Shown piece by piece: positions 36,783 to 48,114 of a stretch of DNA of 64,000 nucleotides. The notes below the pieces were generated by a model. That model did not search any database and was not told the origin of the DNA. It saw nothing but the letters and a program-made list of their open reading frames with translations. The translations under genes and the position numbers were made by a program. Numbering within the stretch: the first letter of the stretch is position 1; each line of letters begins with the position of its first letter. Source of the DNA: Carallia brachiata (Eukaryota > Streptophyta > Magnoliopsida > Malpighiales > Rhizophoraceae); assembly GCA_021464245.1 (NCBI GenBank), contig JADCRB010000029.1:2817813-2881812 (forward strand), given 5' to 3'.

Positions 36783-37569
36783 CCTAAATCTTTGTTTTGG
36801 GATTACTCTTTGGGCTATTATACACAAACAAACAATAAAATTTTAATTTAAAATTTAATTAGATATTTTTTTCTATTATTTAAAGAATTTGTGTTGCAAC
36901 ATCTTAATTTATTTTTACTTGACAAGCAACCTGCCGCACTTCTCTTTCATATGAGTTTAGAGTGAAAACTTCAAAAGTCCGCACATCGAATTTTAATTAT
37001 ATTAATTCAATTTCAAGCTTACAAATTTACAATAGATATATGAGCATTAATTTTACTTTTGTTCTAATTTAAATTTCAATTCGCATTAACATTAAACTAA
37101 CTCTCTATTATCATTCGAAATGAGAGTTTAGTGGCTAGTCAGTATATTTTTATTAATCTGACTTATGTTCAAAGTTTTTTCTGCAATCTCTTAATTATAA
37201 TATTAGTGTGCGTTGTAGTGCGATATTAAATTTTAAATTCGACATTTGTATAGTCATTCTTTATAAAGAAATTAAATATAAGCGTTAACCGATTACCACG
37301 ACGTACGAAAAGCATGCACGGTAGATAAATCCACGCCCATTTTTGGAATCTAAATCTGGTATGTACTTTTTTTTTTGAGAATTAAACCTAGCATGTACTT
37401 TTTTTTTAACCAGTAAATCCAGAATGTACTTGAAATTTGATAAATTTTCCTCCCCTTTTCTTTTGGCAAAGGTAAATTTGTAATTAATGCAACTCATTTA
37501 TTATTATCTTATCTTTTACGAAACAATTCAAACAAAATTACAAAAAAAAAAAAAAAACTCACACCCCCC
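36783..37569. other. Intergenic region and WRKY gene upstream region
   Basis: AT-rich with no gene. The distal part presumably contains the WRKY promoter. No clear cis-element clusters were seen apart from the TATA box listed separately. Confidence 0.45.
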
Positions 37570-37577
37570 TATATAAA
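37570..37577 (+). promoter_or_regulatory. Probable TATA box of the WRKY gene
   Basis: TATATAAA lies after a C-rich run, about 390 bp before the ATG and immediately before a leader full of CTCTCT repeats (37628-37750). The leader contains a two-codon upstream ORF (ATG ATC TAG) at about 37787-37795. Confidence 0.6.
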
Positions 37578-37957
37578 TCACCAAAGCAACACGTACTGAG
37601 TCCATCTGTCTCTAACCGCTCACTCTTCTCTCTCTGTCTCTCTCTCTCTCTCCCAAAACTGCCTCTGTTCTGTTCAAACTTTACCTGTTCAACCTCTGCA
37701 ACTAAAACACCATCATTTCTCTCTCTACTCTCTCTCTCTCTCTCTCTCTCACAGTTATTTTCTGTTTCATTTGTTAGTTTCGGCTCCATGATCTAGAGAG
37801 AGAAAGGGAGCTGAAACTTCAGTCAGTCACTGACAGACAGACAGACAGACAACCATTGTCATCACCAACCACCAATCGCGGGCCGCCGCGCCACTTTTTC
37901 TCAAATGACAGTCACGTAACTCTAACACTTCCCCTCCCTTGTAAAAACTCACATCCG

Positions 37958-38418
37958 ATGATGGACCCCACTCCTCCTTTAATTCCCGACGCCGATTGCA
38001 AAAACGACGGCGTTGGTGATACAGACGACGGCGCAATTCGCGGAGACGATGGCGCGTCTAACAACAACAACAACAACAACAACAACACAGCGGTGGTGCT
38101 GGTCTTAGGGGGAGCATTGCGGAGAGAAGAGCCGCGAAGTTCGGGTTCAACGCCGACAGGATCAGCACCCCGCGCTTCCGGACAACCGCCACCGTCAGCC
38201 CGCTGGCTTCACCGTCGCCCTCGGCTCGCTCCCCTTGTCTAACCATCCCGCCGGGCATTAGCCCCACGGCTCTCCTCGATTCGCCCATCCTGTTGCCCAA
38301 TTCTCAGGTAATTTGATTGCCTTTTCTTTCTTTAATTATTTTCATTTCCATGATATTTATTTAATTATTTTCCTATTTTCACCGCGTCGATTGTTAATGA
38401 ATCTGGAGCAATAACCAC

Positions 38419-38450
<32 letters not shown>

Positions 38451-41400
38451 GACTCTAGAATTGATGATAGCTTGATGCGCCGTCGCCTTGTTGATTAGTG
38501 GAAAATGTGGACTGAACTTCTGCCGGTGATCTTGCTGGCCTCCTATTTGTTGGATTGTTTGTTAGAAAATTCTGCATATTGAAACTGGGTCTCTATCACT
38601 AGTGGTGAAGGGCAGTGGCGGTGGGGATGTAAATGATGACTTTCGGATCTCAATTTCTGTTTCTTTTTTTTTTTTTTTGAAATGTTTTAGACCAAATCCA
38701 CACTTTGGTTGAGGTTTTGGTTCTGGAATTTGATTTAGGATTTAAAAACAATTATTGCCACCGATGTTGGTGAATCGTTTGCGGGGGTAGCTGATAGGCA
38801 GCATGGGGTTTGGCTGTTAGTTTTTGACCGGTAAGATTATTGCTAGAGGAGGCCGCCCTTGTCTTCCTTAAAAACTCCATTGATAGTCACTGGTGACTAC
38901 CTTTCTTCCTTTTTAATTTTTTATCCGTTTTTTTTTTGGCTTATCTCTTGATAGCTTATTCAAGTTCACTTGATGGAATTATCATATTGGATTGGCCATA
39001 TGTATTATCTCGTGATTTCTTATGGCATCTTCTTCACATTCTACAAGTTTTGGTAATTAGCCAATAATGCAGTCGAATGCCCTTGTTGACAATCCATTGA
39101 TATGATAGCGTCTTCTGTCTTTTGAAGCCAAATATGTTTGCCACGATTTTCAATGTTAAAAACAAAAACCAAAATTCTGGAAAAGAAACTAAAATAATGG
39201 GAGGAAGCTGTAAGTGACCTGATAAAAATGCTAGAGAACTTCGAAATATGGCAATTTATACTGAAAGATGCAGTGTGCCGGTTATAATTTTTGGCTTTTT
39301 GAGGTCTGAGGTGGGGCTACTTAAAACTGATCCTGGTCCTTTTTTTTTTTTTTTTTCCGGCACATTTATACGATGCAAATGCCTTCTCCAAACTACTGAA
39401 CTGGTAATGTTGTTGTCCATTCTAGTTCTCCCAGTCACTCTTCCCTCAACTTGCTGTAATGCTGCAGTGATTGATTGCAATGCTTCTGAAACATATCTCT
39501 ATGGGCTTGAATTTCTGCTCATTCATATCGCAATCCATTTGATTCTGAACATTTTCTCTATGTTTGATTTAAGGAGCATAGGTTGTACGCTTCTGAACAT
39601 CTTATAAACTGAGGTATGAGAAGAGACAATTTCAGATTATTAATAAGTGACATCCTTTTCTTTATGGATATTTTGTTAGAAGTCATTCTTGTGCTATGTG
39701 CGCATGGGATTTGATAACCTACTTTTGCTATAAGAATGCAAAACAAAGCATCATTCAACTAGCCTTCTAGTTAGGCACCAAACTCACTAGAAAACAGGAG
39801 ATAAGAGAAGAGCTTCTTCAACTTATGCTTATATTAATAGAAACTCAATAAAATCAAAATTATCTAAATTTTCTCATGGATTGCTTTCTTAAAATCATCA
39901 ACTAATGTTTGTTTCAGTAATTTCTTCCCAGACTGCTTTAAGTGTATCCTAATTTTCTTCTATGATATGTTCTTCTTGGTGCACAGCCATCTCCAACAAC
40001 TGGAACCTATCCATTACCCCTAGTGAATTATGAAACTTCACTGGTGAGTATGCTTCCCTGTGCTAATGGGGACAGGAGCAGCAATGGTGGTTCCTGCTTC
40101 ACATTCAAGCCTCATTGTAGTCCTGATCGCTTGCCAGGCTTTTCTAACTGTGGTCAGGTACTTATTTAACTTTTTTTTTAAAATTTTAATGTGATTGGTT
40201 GAGTGCTATGGATCTTACTTTTTAGTAAAACTATTTTAAGGATTTTGCTTGAATGATGTTAGGTGTCAGAATAATAAACTGTAGAGCCTTATCTAAACCA
40301 CTAAATACATGTGACGAAGGGACTGCTGAGAGTTATATGTTGCTCACCAAAACCAACGTATGTCAAGAAAAGACATCCTAAAGTAGCCATTGATTTGACC
40401 TAATTCAACTCGTAAACATTCTGTATGTTGCATCCATCTAAGTATCTAACACGACGAGGGACCCATGTATAAGTTGGAAACCCTTAGTTGCCAAAATTAA
40501 TATTACACAGGCTACAAGACTACCTTATTTTTCGGCCGTATCATCAGTGATATAATAGAAACTTGTTAGCTTTTGCATGCTATTTTATTTTTTTATGTGA
40601 ACCACACTCATACTTGTGTTAGTGGTTTGACATTTTTTAATTTTTGTAAGTTTGCATACAAGACAGGAGCATGGTTGCTGGTTGGCAGAAGAATGGATAA
40701 CAATTTAATGAACCCGTTTCACCCCATTTTGATTTGTTAAATGTATACAACTCAACACAACTCAACTCTGGATTGTAACAATCTAAACATGATTACTAGT
40801 AGTCATGTTCATTGGGAATCCTATATTTAATGTGTGCTTCTTCTTTGCATGCACACTATTCTTCTTATGCCATTGATGTTTTATTTGGAAGCCAGGCCAT
40901 AAAGATTTGTTTCTCTGTGGGTGTTCCTGACCTCTCTAGAGATGAGAAATGAAACCAGGCTAATTTAATCATTTGTAGCAGTTACTGCAATTTCAATTCA
41001 TGACAAATCTTAAATGATCCATCTCCTTTGCATAGATATATAACTTCAGGCAAGGTGCCAGCTCGCTAAGTCTCTGAAAAAGATGGTAGATGTTTCATAT
41101 TTAAGCAGGTTCATTACCCTTCAAACAGAGGGAGAAGGGATCTTTGAATTACTTCTGAAATTCAAAATTGAATACTCTTTTTTTATCACATACACTGTAC
41201 CAGGATTCAATAAATATGTTACGAAACTAAGAAAATTGAAATCGCCCATCTCTGTATGTTAAACACTTTCTTTTATGTGATTTGAATGTGTTTGTTACAC
41301 TTATGCACACATTCATGGGCTGTGCATTTGTGGGCACACGTGCTTCATAAATATACATTGCTTACTGTTTCAAATAATGTTTGCATGTTTGTTGGCGTAA

Positions 41401-43772
41401 TGTAGGTTGCCCTTAATCAATGCTTAAATTCATACCTATACTTTGCCTTCTCTGTTCACAGGAAATTGACATTGCCTGTCAAGCTCTTGTCTCAGTAAAA
41501 ACTCCAATGGATTTTGAATTTCCAGCAGACTTTTCTAGTGAAGCTAATTTCAAGAGCTGCACGGAGGATGGGATTCCTGAAGTGAAAGACACAGATAGCA
41601 TGGATGTAAATGTTGACTTGAGAGAAATTCAAATGCATGGTTCTGATGTTGCTAGTAATCAAACCTTTGTGCAAGGAGAACCTGTCCATGGGGAAGATAT
41701 TGGCACACATCATCCTCTGCAAGAGCAGAAGGCAACATTTCCTGCAACAGGACTCGGAAGAACTTCAGAAGATGGATACAATTGGAGAAAATATGGCCAG
41801 AAACAGGTGAAAGGTAGTGAATATCCAAGAAGTTACTACAAGTGTACCCATCCAAGTTGTAAGGTAAAGAAAAAGATAGAGCGCTCTCATGATGGCCAGA
41901 TTACAGAAATCATCTATAAAGGTGCTCATAATCATCCTACGCCCCAGCCTAGTCGTCGAGCACAACTGGGATGCACTTCTTCACTTGACGAAATGGCAGA
42001 GATGGATAAAAGTAGTGAAACATGTGTCAAAGCTGAAGGTGGACCCATTTGGAAAAATATGCTATCAGGGCCCAAGGATATTAAACTTGGTTCTGATTGG
42101 AGGGTTGATGGTCTGGAAAGGACATCTTCAACATCTGTTGTGACTGAGCTGTCAACCTCCCAAGGCAAACTTATGGGAACATTTGAATCAGTTGAAACTC
42201 CAGAGCTTTCTTCCACACTTGCTAGTCACGATGATGCTGATGAAGCTGGTGATGATGGGGCCACCCATGGAATGATGTCACTGGGAGTTGGTGCTGATGA
42301 TGATGATGAGTCAGATTCAAAAAGAAGGTACGTAACTATATATAATTTTTGGCATTTTCTATTGAAGACTGCATTACAATCAGTTTGCAAATGTTCCTTT
42401 TTTTTTTCCAGAAAAACAGAGACATGCATGGTTGAAACAAGTCTAGCATCAAGGGCTGTCCGTGAACCAAGAGTAGTTGTTCAAATAGAGACTGAAGTGG
42501 ACATACTTGATGATGGATATCGCTGGAGGAAATATGGGCAAAAAGTTGTCAAGGGGAATCCAAACCCTAGGTATATTTCTCTTTCAGTGTCTTCAATTTT
42601 TGCGTGTGTTCCCACGATCTTATGTGCTTTTCTGTTCAATTGGCTCTTTAGACCGGTATTTACACCCCCTACCGTATTCTGAGACTTGGTAAGGGCTACA
42701 AGACAAATTTTGCTGTCTCAGAGTTAAACATGTTTACATTTTTGTGAAACAGAATCTCTGTGAAAACAAGGTTGAGACTATGTACATCTGATCTTTCTTC
42801 AGACCTCCCAGTATAGGAGGCTTGTGCACTGTGATGTCTAGAATTAAAAATTTGGGGCAATTTTTGCTCAGTTGATTATATATTTATTATTTTGTTTCCT
42901 TTCCTTTTCCTTTTCAGAATGCAAAGATATGCAGTTTTTTCCTCCTTTCTGTTTGAGTGTTCTTGTGTTATTTTCTCATGACGTAGGTCAAATATATAAA
43001 TTTTAATAGTTCTATTTCCTTCTAATTATACAACAGGAGCTATTACAAATGCACTAGTGCCGGATGTTCTGTCAGGAAACATGTGGAGAGAGCCTCCCAT
43101 AATCTGAAATATGTGATTACAACGTATGAAGGGAAACACAATCATGAAGTGCCTGCTGCGAGAAACAGCGCTCATGGTAGCTCAAGCAGCTCTCATTTAC
43201 CTCAGGCTAGTCTCAACGCACAGCCTTCCCTAGCATTAACCAGAAACACAAATGGGCCAAAGTCTGAGACACAAGTTCAAGATTTGGCCCCGAGTTTTGA
43301 TAGAAAGCAAGCATTCAACAATTTTAGAAATACCCCAGGGTACTTGAGACCCAGTTTCTCTGGAAATTTCAATAATGAAATGAAGCTGGGGGCTTCTTCA
43401 ATTTTCCCGATGAAGTGCCCATCTCTCCAAAACACCTTACCATATGGCTCTATTGGGTTCAATCCTAACCACGGTGCTTCCCCTTACCCTGGTTCTATTG
43501 CCTCACTCGTGCCGGATTTTCCAATGCCAGTACCCTCCAGCCTACAAACATCTGCCAGTCTTTCTTTCCCTGGCGTTGGTTTCAACAGTAATGGGAAACC
43601 GGCTAGTCAAGTTCAGCCTTTCCCCTCAGGCCTGTTCATCAGACCTAAACAGGAACATGGGGATGATAATCTTTATAATGCTGGGCCATGCATCATTAAC
43701 CAGGTAAATATGTCTTCAATCTCATCATCGCCAGGAATATATAACAGCAACATGGGAAATTTTCCATCTTGA
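37958..43772 (+). CDS. Group I WRKY transcription factor (WRKY2-like), 5 exons, frame break in exon 1
   Basis: Nuclear DNA-binding protein recognising W-boxes. Exons: 37958-38307, 39987-40157, 41462-42327, 42412-42570, 43037-43772. Corrected length is about 759 residues. The first WRKY domain ([11 protein letters not shown], zinc finger C-X4-C-X22-HNH) is near residue 281. The second ([13 protein letters not shown]4-C-X23-HNH) is near residue 500 and is split by the conserved intron after NPNPR. Exon 1 carries the group I motif [16 protein letters not shown]. The frame from tandem ATGs at 37958/37961 runs through an Asn run encoded by (AAC)n, but the conserved part ([14 protein letters not shown] onward) is offset by two bases, consistent with a 2-base gain at the end of the AAC run near 38088. 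Either the allele is broken, translation starts downstream, or the base calls are wrong. WRKY20-type is an alternative subfamily. Confidence 0.9.
38061..38090 (+). repeat. (AAC)n microsatellite at the WRKY frame break
   Basis: Nine AAC units encode an Asn run and are followed by acacagcggtgg. The conserved WRKY reading frame immediately downstream is +2 relative to the Asn frame, which points to slippage here. A separate (TAA)n repeat lies in intron 1 at about 38418-38450. Confidence 0.75.
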
Positions 43773-44024
43773 ACAAGCTTGTTTTGCCTTCAAAGTAGGT
43801 TCAGAAGAAATTGGATTCTTAGCCTCTAGAAATTAAATCTCTTTTGCAATGCTGCTTTTATTTCTGTCGGCAATAAATTTTTCTTTTGCAAATTTTTCCC
43901 CCATATTTATGTTAAAGCGCCTTTTATTTCTTATAGCAAATCAATACAGAATCTGGATTTTATTCATATAGTTTTCAATTGTATCCACAGTACCTTATTT
44001 TTACAGGGTACACACATAGGCGCT
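43773..44024 (+). other. Probable 3' UTR of the WRKY gene
   Basis: AT-rich tail after the TGA, with AATAAA at 43872-43877 as a possible polyadenylation signal. Confidence 0.45.
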
Positions 44025-44099
44025 CCCCCCCCCCCCCCCTCTCTCTCTCTCCCCCTCCCTGCCTCTCTCTCTGTCTCTCTGTCTCTCTCTCTCTCTCTT
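44025..44099. repeat. Poly-C and (CT)n microsatellite
   Basis: A run of about 15 C residues is followed by an interrupted CT/CTGT repeat. Such a tract is prone to length polymorphism and sequencing error. Confidence 0.85.
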
Positions 44100-44481
44100 G
44101 TGGGTCTTAATGATCCTGGAACTTATTTAAACAGGACATGGTGGGCGTGAAATTTATATACTAATCAGTCCTTGCCATTTAATGATTTTCTGTGGTTTTT
44201 GCAATTCTTACTCTGTTGCACTAGCTTTTTTACATTATTGGCCAAATAAACAAGAATTTGAATAAATAAATAAAAGGAGCAATATCACAAATATTGAATG
44301 TAAATAGGTAAATTAATAATAAAAAGAATTTGTGAAATTTTTGAGGAATCATCGTTTTCATTCGCATTCAAATTTCTTTGTCAGTGGAGGCAAAGATGAA
44401 ATTTGATTTGTGACAAACATAAGTACTTATATTATATTATACCCAATTAGTGGATTTCAAATAAATCCCACTACTGGCCGG

Positions 44482-44685
44482 ATGTCAAAGACCACTGTGT
44501 TCGCGCCGGCGGTCCAACAAAGAGGCGAAGTAGTGGTATCTTTCTTTCCATTACGAACAACACGCTTCGCTTGCTCCCTCCCCGTGTCCACTAGCACTCC
44601 TGTCCAGAGCGAAGAGAAGGCGAAAAAGCGCCGCCGAAGCAGCATGAGCGGGCTTTTATTGCTACGTAACAATAGAGCAGGATAG
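44482..44685 (+). CDS. Small ORF of unknown function (67 aa)
   Basis: ATG ORF in the GC-rich block. The N-terminal half is rich in S, T, V and R and low in acidic residues, like an organelle-targeting peptide. The C-terminal half has a basic KAKKRRRSS stretch. There is no recognised domain and no adjoining exon with a clear splice match. An overlapping minus-strand frame (44921-44457) is also open, so coding status is uncertain. I cannot assign a function. Confidence 0.15.
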   Translation: MSKTTVFAPAVQQRGEVVVSFFPLRTTRFACSLPVSTSTPVQSEEKAKKRRRSSMSGLLLLRNNRAG

Positions 44686-45329
44686 CATTTTGCGCCCACA
44701 TGTTTGACTTTGAGGGTAAAAAGCTCGCTTGTTATACGGGATCTGACGCATCCAGCAGAGCAAAGCAGCGTTCCATTCTTTTCGGCGGCATCCTTCCGCA
44801 TTGGCGGCGAGTAGAGTGCCACAATGCCATTCATCATTTTTGATATACATAAGCCAAATCGAGTAATTGGCCAGACTATAAATAATGTTCGAAATTTGAA
44901 TTTACAATCAATAACCCGCATTCCTGGAGATGATAATGATTAATTAACTGGTATTCAGTAAAGGTTCAGTGGATCTTTGAAGTTGAATACATTGCTTCAA
45001 AATAAGCCCTAAAAACTTGAAATTTTTTTTCGAAGTTGTACTGACTGTCCAAAGTAATTTATTTATTGAAATTATGTTAGAAAAGAGGTCGGAGATTAAA
45101 GGTTTGTTTGTTTTGTGAAAAACATAATTTTAGATCATATTTTCCAAGTTCCCTACTATGTGGAACAAAAAAAAAAAATTTGGTCAAAAGAAAGTCTAAT
45201 TAAATCAACAATAAATTTGATTATGTTTTAGAGGAAAATCACATTCTATTTTGTAATTGGGATGTCATTTTCTCAACTAGAATTATTTTTCCTTTTTCCT
45301 TCAAATGGGCCAAATCACCATATTCTGCT

Positions 45330-45625
45330 TGGCCAACTGTAGCTATCACCATCCACCACCATTGTCGCTGCCGCCCACTACGCCATACCACCAGACGATT
45401 GCCATTATCGCGGCTACTGCCACTGTCACCAACTCTGCACCATTGCCGTCACCATCGCCACTGGCCCCACCACCATCGCCACCGTTGCCGCTGACGCCAC
45501 TGCCACTGCCACCGCCACCACTACCCCGCTGCCGCCACCGGCACAACCTCCGCCCTGCCGTCGCCAACAGCACTTCGTTAGCACCACCACACCCACTGGC
45601 GACGACAATTACGGCAGCTTCGGAA
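45330..45625. repeat. CCACCA/GCCGCC-rich low-complexity tract
   Basis: Degenerate trinucleotide repeats of C, A and G that would read as Pro/Ser/Thr on + or Gly/Val/Ala on -. The composition explains the long open frames on both strands, and I do not consider them genes. The tract ends about 40 bp before the Mutator-like element. Confidence 0.65.
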
Positions 45626-45703
45626 TGTTTAGATTTAAATGTCTTTTTCAACTACATTTTTAAAAAGGTTAATTACTTAAAAAATCATTAACTTTATATG
45701 AAT

Positions 45704-46177
45704 CAAGGTTGTCAGAACCAGAATGAATATTTAATCGAAAATATTAGTGGGTCAAGATTCAACCGATTCAACCGGTCGAATCGGTATTTATTAATATATA
45801 TATGTATAAAAGTAATTTTAAAAAATAATACTTATATATGATTATTAAATATTACTTTTTTATTTTTAAGAATTAAATTGAAAGTTTTGATAAATTTAAG
45901 ACTAAATTGAAAGTTTTAATTAAATTTAAAGTTCAAATTATAATTTAAATAAACTTTGGGATCAAATTATAATTTATGAAACTTTTATTTGGTTTGAACC
46001 GGTTGAACCGGTTCGGTTTTTCACCAGTTTTTACCGGTTTCGACAGGTTCTTGACCGATTTTGACTGGTTCGAGTTAAGGGTCAAAAGTTACCATGAATC
46101 GGCTCGGACCTTTGGCCGGTCTGGTCACCGGTTGAACCGGTCAGACCGGCCGGTCCGGTCTAGTTCTAACAACACTG
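45704..46177 (+). mobile_element. hAT-type MITE, copy 3 (474 bp), nested in the Mutator-like arm
   Basis: A perfect 8-bp duplication ATATGAAT flanks it (45696-45703 and 46178-46185). The ends are caaggttgtcagaaccag and, read from the right, cagtgttgttagaactag. The opposite Mutator-like arm (near 57080-57090) has the same sequence with a single uninterrupted copy of atatgaat, i.e. an empty site that confirms the insertion boundaries. The termini are CCGGT-rich. Confidence 0.9.
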
Positions 46178-46340
46178 ATATGAATTAACAAATGTGTCAT
46201 GACCTTAAAAAATTAACAATTTGGGGTCCGCAAAATTTTTTTTCTAACAAATATATTACACCGCGTTAAATTTCGTTAACGAAAATCGTTAAAATAAGTG
46301 AAGTGATACCCTGATTAAGTAAAAATGATGACATGTACAT

Positions 46341-47190
46341 TGTAACGTTTAAATTTCGAGTCTAAAACAATTAAACTCGAAAATATAAAAAATAAATTAC
46401 AAATAAAAATTTAAAAATAAAAGAAAATTTACGTGGGATCGATCTCCGTAGATCCTCCGATTAGTGTTCCTTTTTTTGACTCCGTCAAGGGTTGCACGAG
46501 CTTGATCTTGACAGCAGTGAATTCCATAGATTTTTCTTGAACTGGGTAGACTGAAACTGGATCTGGTTTGGACATTTAGACTACGGTTAAGAACCGCAGA
46601 GACCTGATCTGAGCCGATCTGGTTTAATTTCACCGAGGGTCGAAGGGAATTGTTCTCGGATGAGCTGCCTAGATTTTACTGAGGGCCGTATGAGGCTTAA
46701 TCCCAGCCGGATTTGTAGTAATTTGATATTTTTAGATCTATATTTTCAAAAATTTAGATTTAGAACGATCAGAGAATATAAACTTAAAAATAACTTTAGA
46801 AATGGACACAGCAAATTTTTTGGATTTATCCTTGAAATATCTCTCAAAAAGGAGTTAGGAGAGTATACTGCAGAGTAAAAATACGTAGGAAAAGGAGAAG
46901 TTTTCTTGAGAGATTTTCAAAATTTTGTTTTTTTCTCAAATTCTCTGTATTTTTCTGTTTACAGATTTGCTGAATCTGGATTGATTTGAATGAGGGGAGC
47001 AAGGGCCTATATATAGGGTTTCCCCTCTTGTGTTAAAGCATGCGTGTGAAAGGAATAAGTCGACTTTTCCGTGTGAAAGGAATAAGTCGACTTTTCCGTG
47101 TGAAAGCACGCGTGCGAAAGGAATAAGTTGACTTTTCCATGTGAAAGCAATAAATGGACTATTGACTTTTTTTTTTTTTTTATGTTTACA
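46341..47190 (-). repeat. 3' LTR of the Tat element (850 bp)
   Basis: Near-identical to 56000-56820. It contains three units of a roughly 28-bp repeat (gtgtgaaaggaataagtcga and related) near 47044-47140 where the other LTR has two, which accounts for most of the 29-bp length difference. It ends in a long T tract before atgtttaca. Confidence 0.92.
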
Positions 47191-48114
47191 AATGCCCCCA
47201 CTTCAAAGGTCGGTAAGGAAGAACTTTGCAGACGTGATCCGCACTGAGTCTTGAAGTCCAGTTTGAAACTTGAGATGTCCTGATAAACATTGAATGTTGA
47301 AGTCTTCTATCTTTAGTTAGCCTGCTGTTATTGGATCGCAACAGGAATCCGATACGATCTTGAGAAAGTTAGCAGCCTAGCCAATATAAAAATTGACATT
47401 CTAGCTCCAGGTGCGATCGAGCTTCCATAGCTCGCAAAGGCTAACAAAGGTTCTTTGAAGTTCCAAAACTCTGGTGAGGATGATCCGGTAGGCAAAAAAC
47501 TTGAACATCCCCAAGAGGAAGGCCCAACACTTTAGAACTTTAAGACATGCACACAGAAGACTGACTGTAGTGATGACTCCCGAGTCTGCTCCGACATAAG
47601 GAGAGTAGTTGGAACTTTCCTGTACGTCGTCGCATCTAAAGGAAGATTAGGATGATTGCAGCGTCTCATCCCTCTGTGGTAGATGTGAACTAAAGAGAGT
47701 AGTTGGAACTCCATGACACCGATGACGTTGGAGACTGAGTTTCAAGGGCTTTTAGGGATCCCTTGAGGAAGACTACTCCTTCTTTTCTTAGCTCGTGCGC
47801 CTCCAACTTCTTGATCAAAGAACTTCCTGGGACAAGTGCAGAGACTAGCCATTTTCTTTTGAGAAGAAGAAGAACTGAGGGGTGAGTATTATGGCTCGAA
47901 CATGCAGGATATATATACATAACATAAAGATGTTTTTTTTTTTTTAAAGTAAAAAAGGAGGTACGCAGAATCGAGTAGGGTCCTCCACGTCCCTTTCCCC
48001 CATAAGAGACAAAAGAGGCAGCGGCTGACGCGGGTTACGAAAGTCGTTACCGTCTGCTGCAGAAGTCGTTGCCGTGTGCTGCAGAAGTCGTTGCACCTTA
48101 TCTTGTCAGCCGTC
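47191..48114 (-). other. Tat element 3' region between the WOX-type ORF and the 3' LTR
   Basis: About 920 bp without a recognised protein. Short frames (47714-47532, 47920-47690) match nothing I know. Purine-rich segments and a repeat of cagaagtcgttgcc-like text (about 48030-48095) are visible. It would form the 3' UTR of a sense transcript over the WOX-type ORF. Confidence 0.5.

Larger units (their letters stand above)
44100..45656. other. Intergenic region with an unexplained GC-rich block
   Basis: Mostly AT-rich. The segment about 44480-44860 is distinctly GC-richer and open on both strands without a recognised family. It might be a transduplicated fragment or a small orphan gene; see the short ORF at 44482. 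Confidence 0.35.

Noticed and set aside
44457..44921. 154-codon minus-strand ORF
   Set aside because: No recognised domain, and it overlaps an opposite-strand ORF of equal merit. Reported only as an unexplained block.
45305..45691. Proline-rich ORF (and its glycine-rich antisense)
   Set aside because: It is low-complexity CCACCA-type repeat, with no signal peptide, domain or splice context.
47040..47150. CRISPR-like regularly spaced repeats
   Set aside because: The units are adjacent rather than separated by unique spacers, and lie within a plant LTR.
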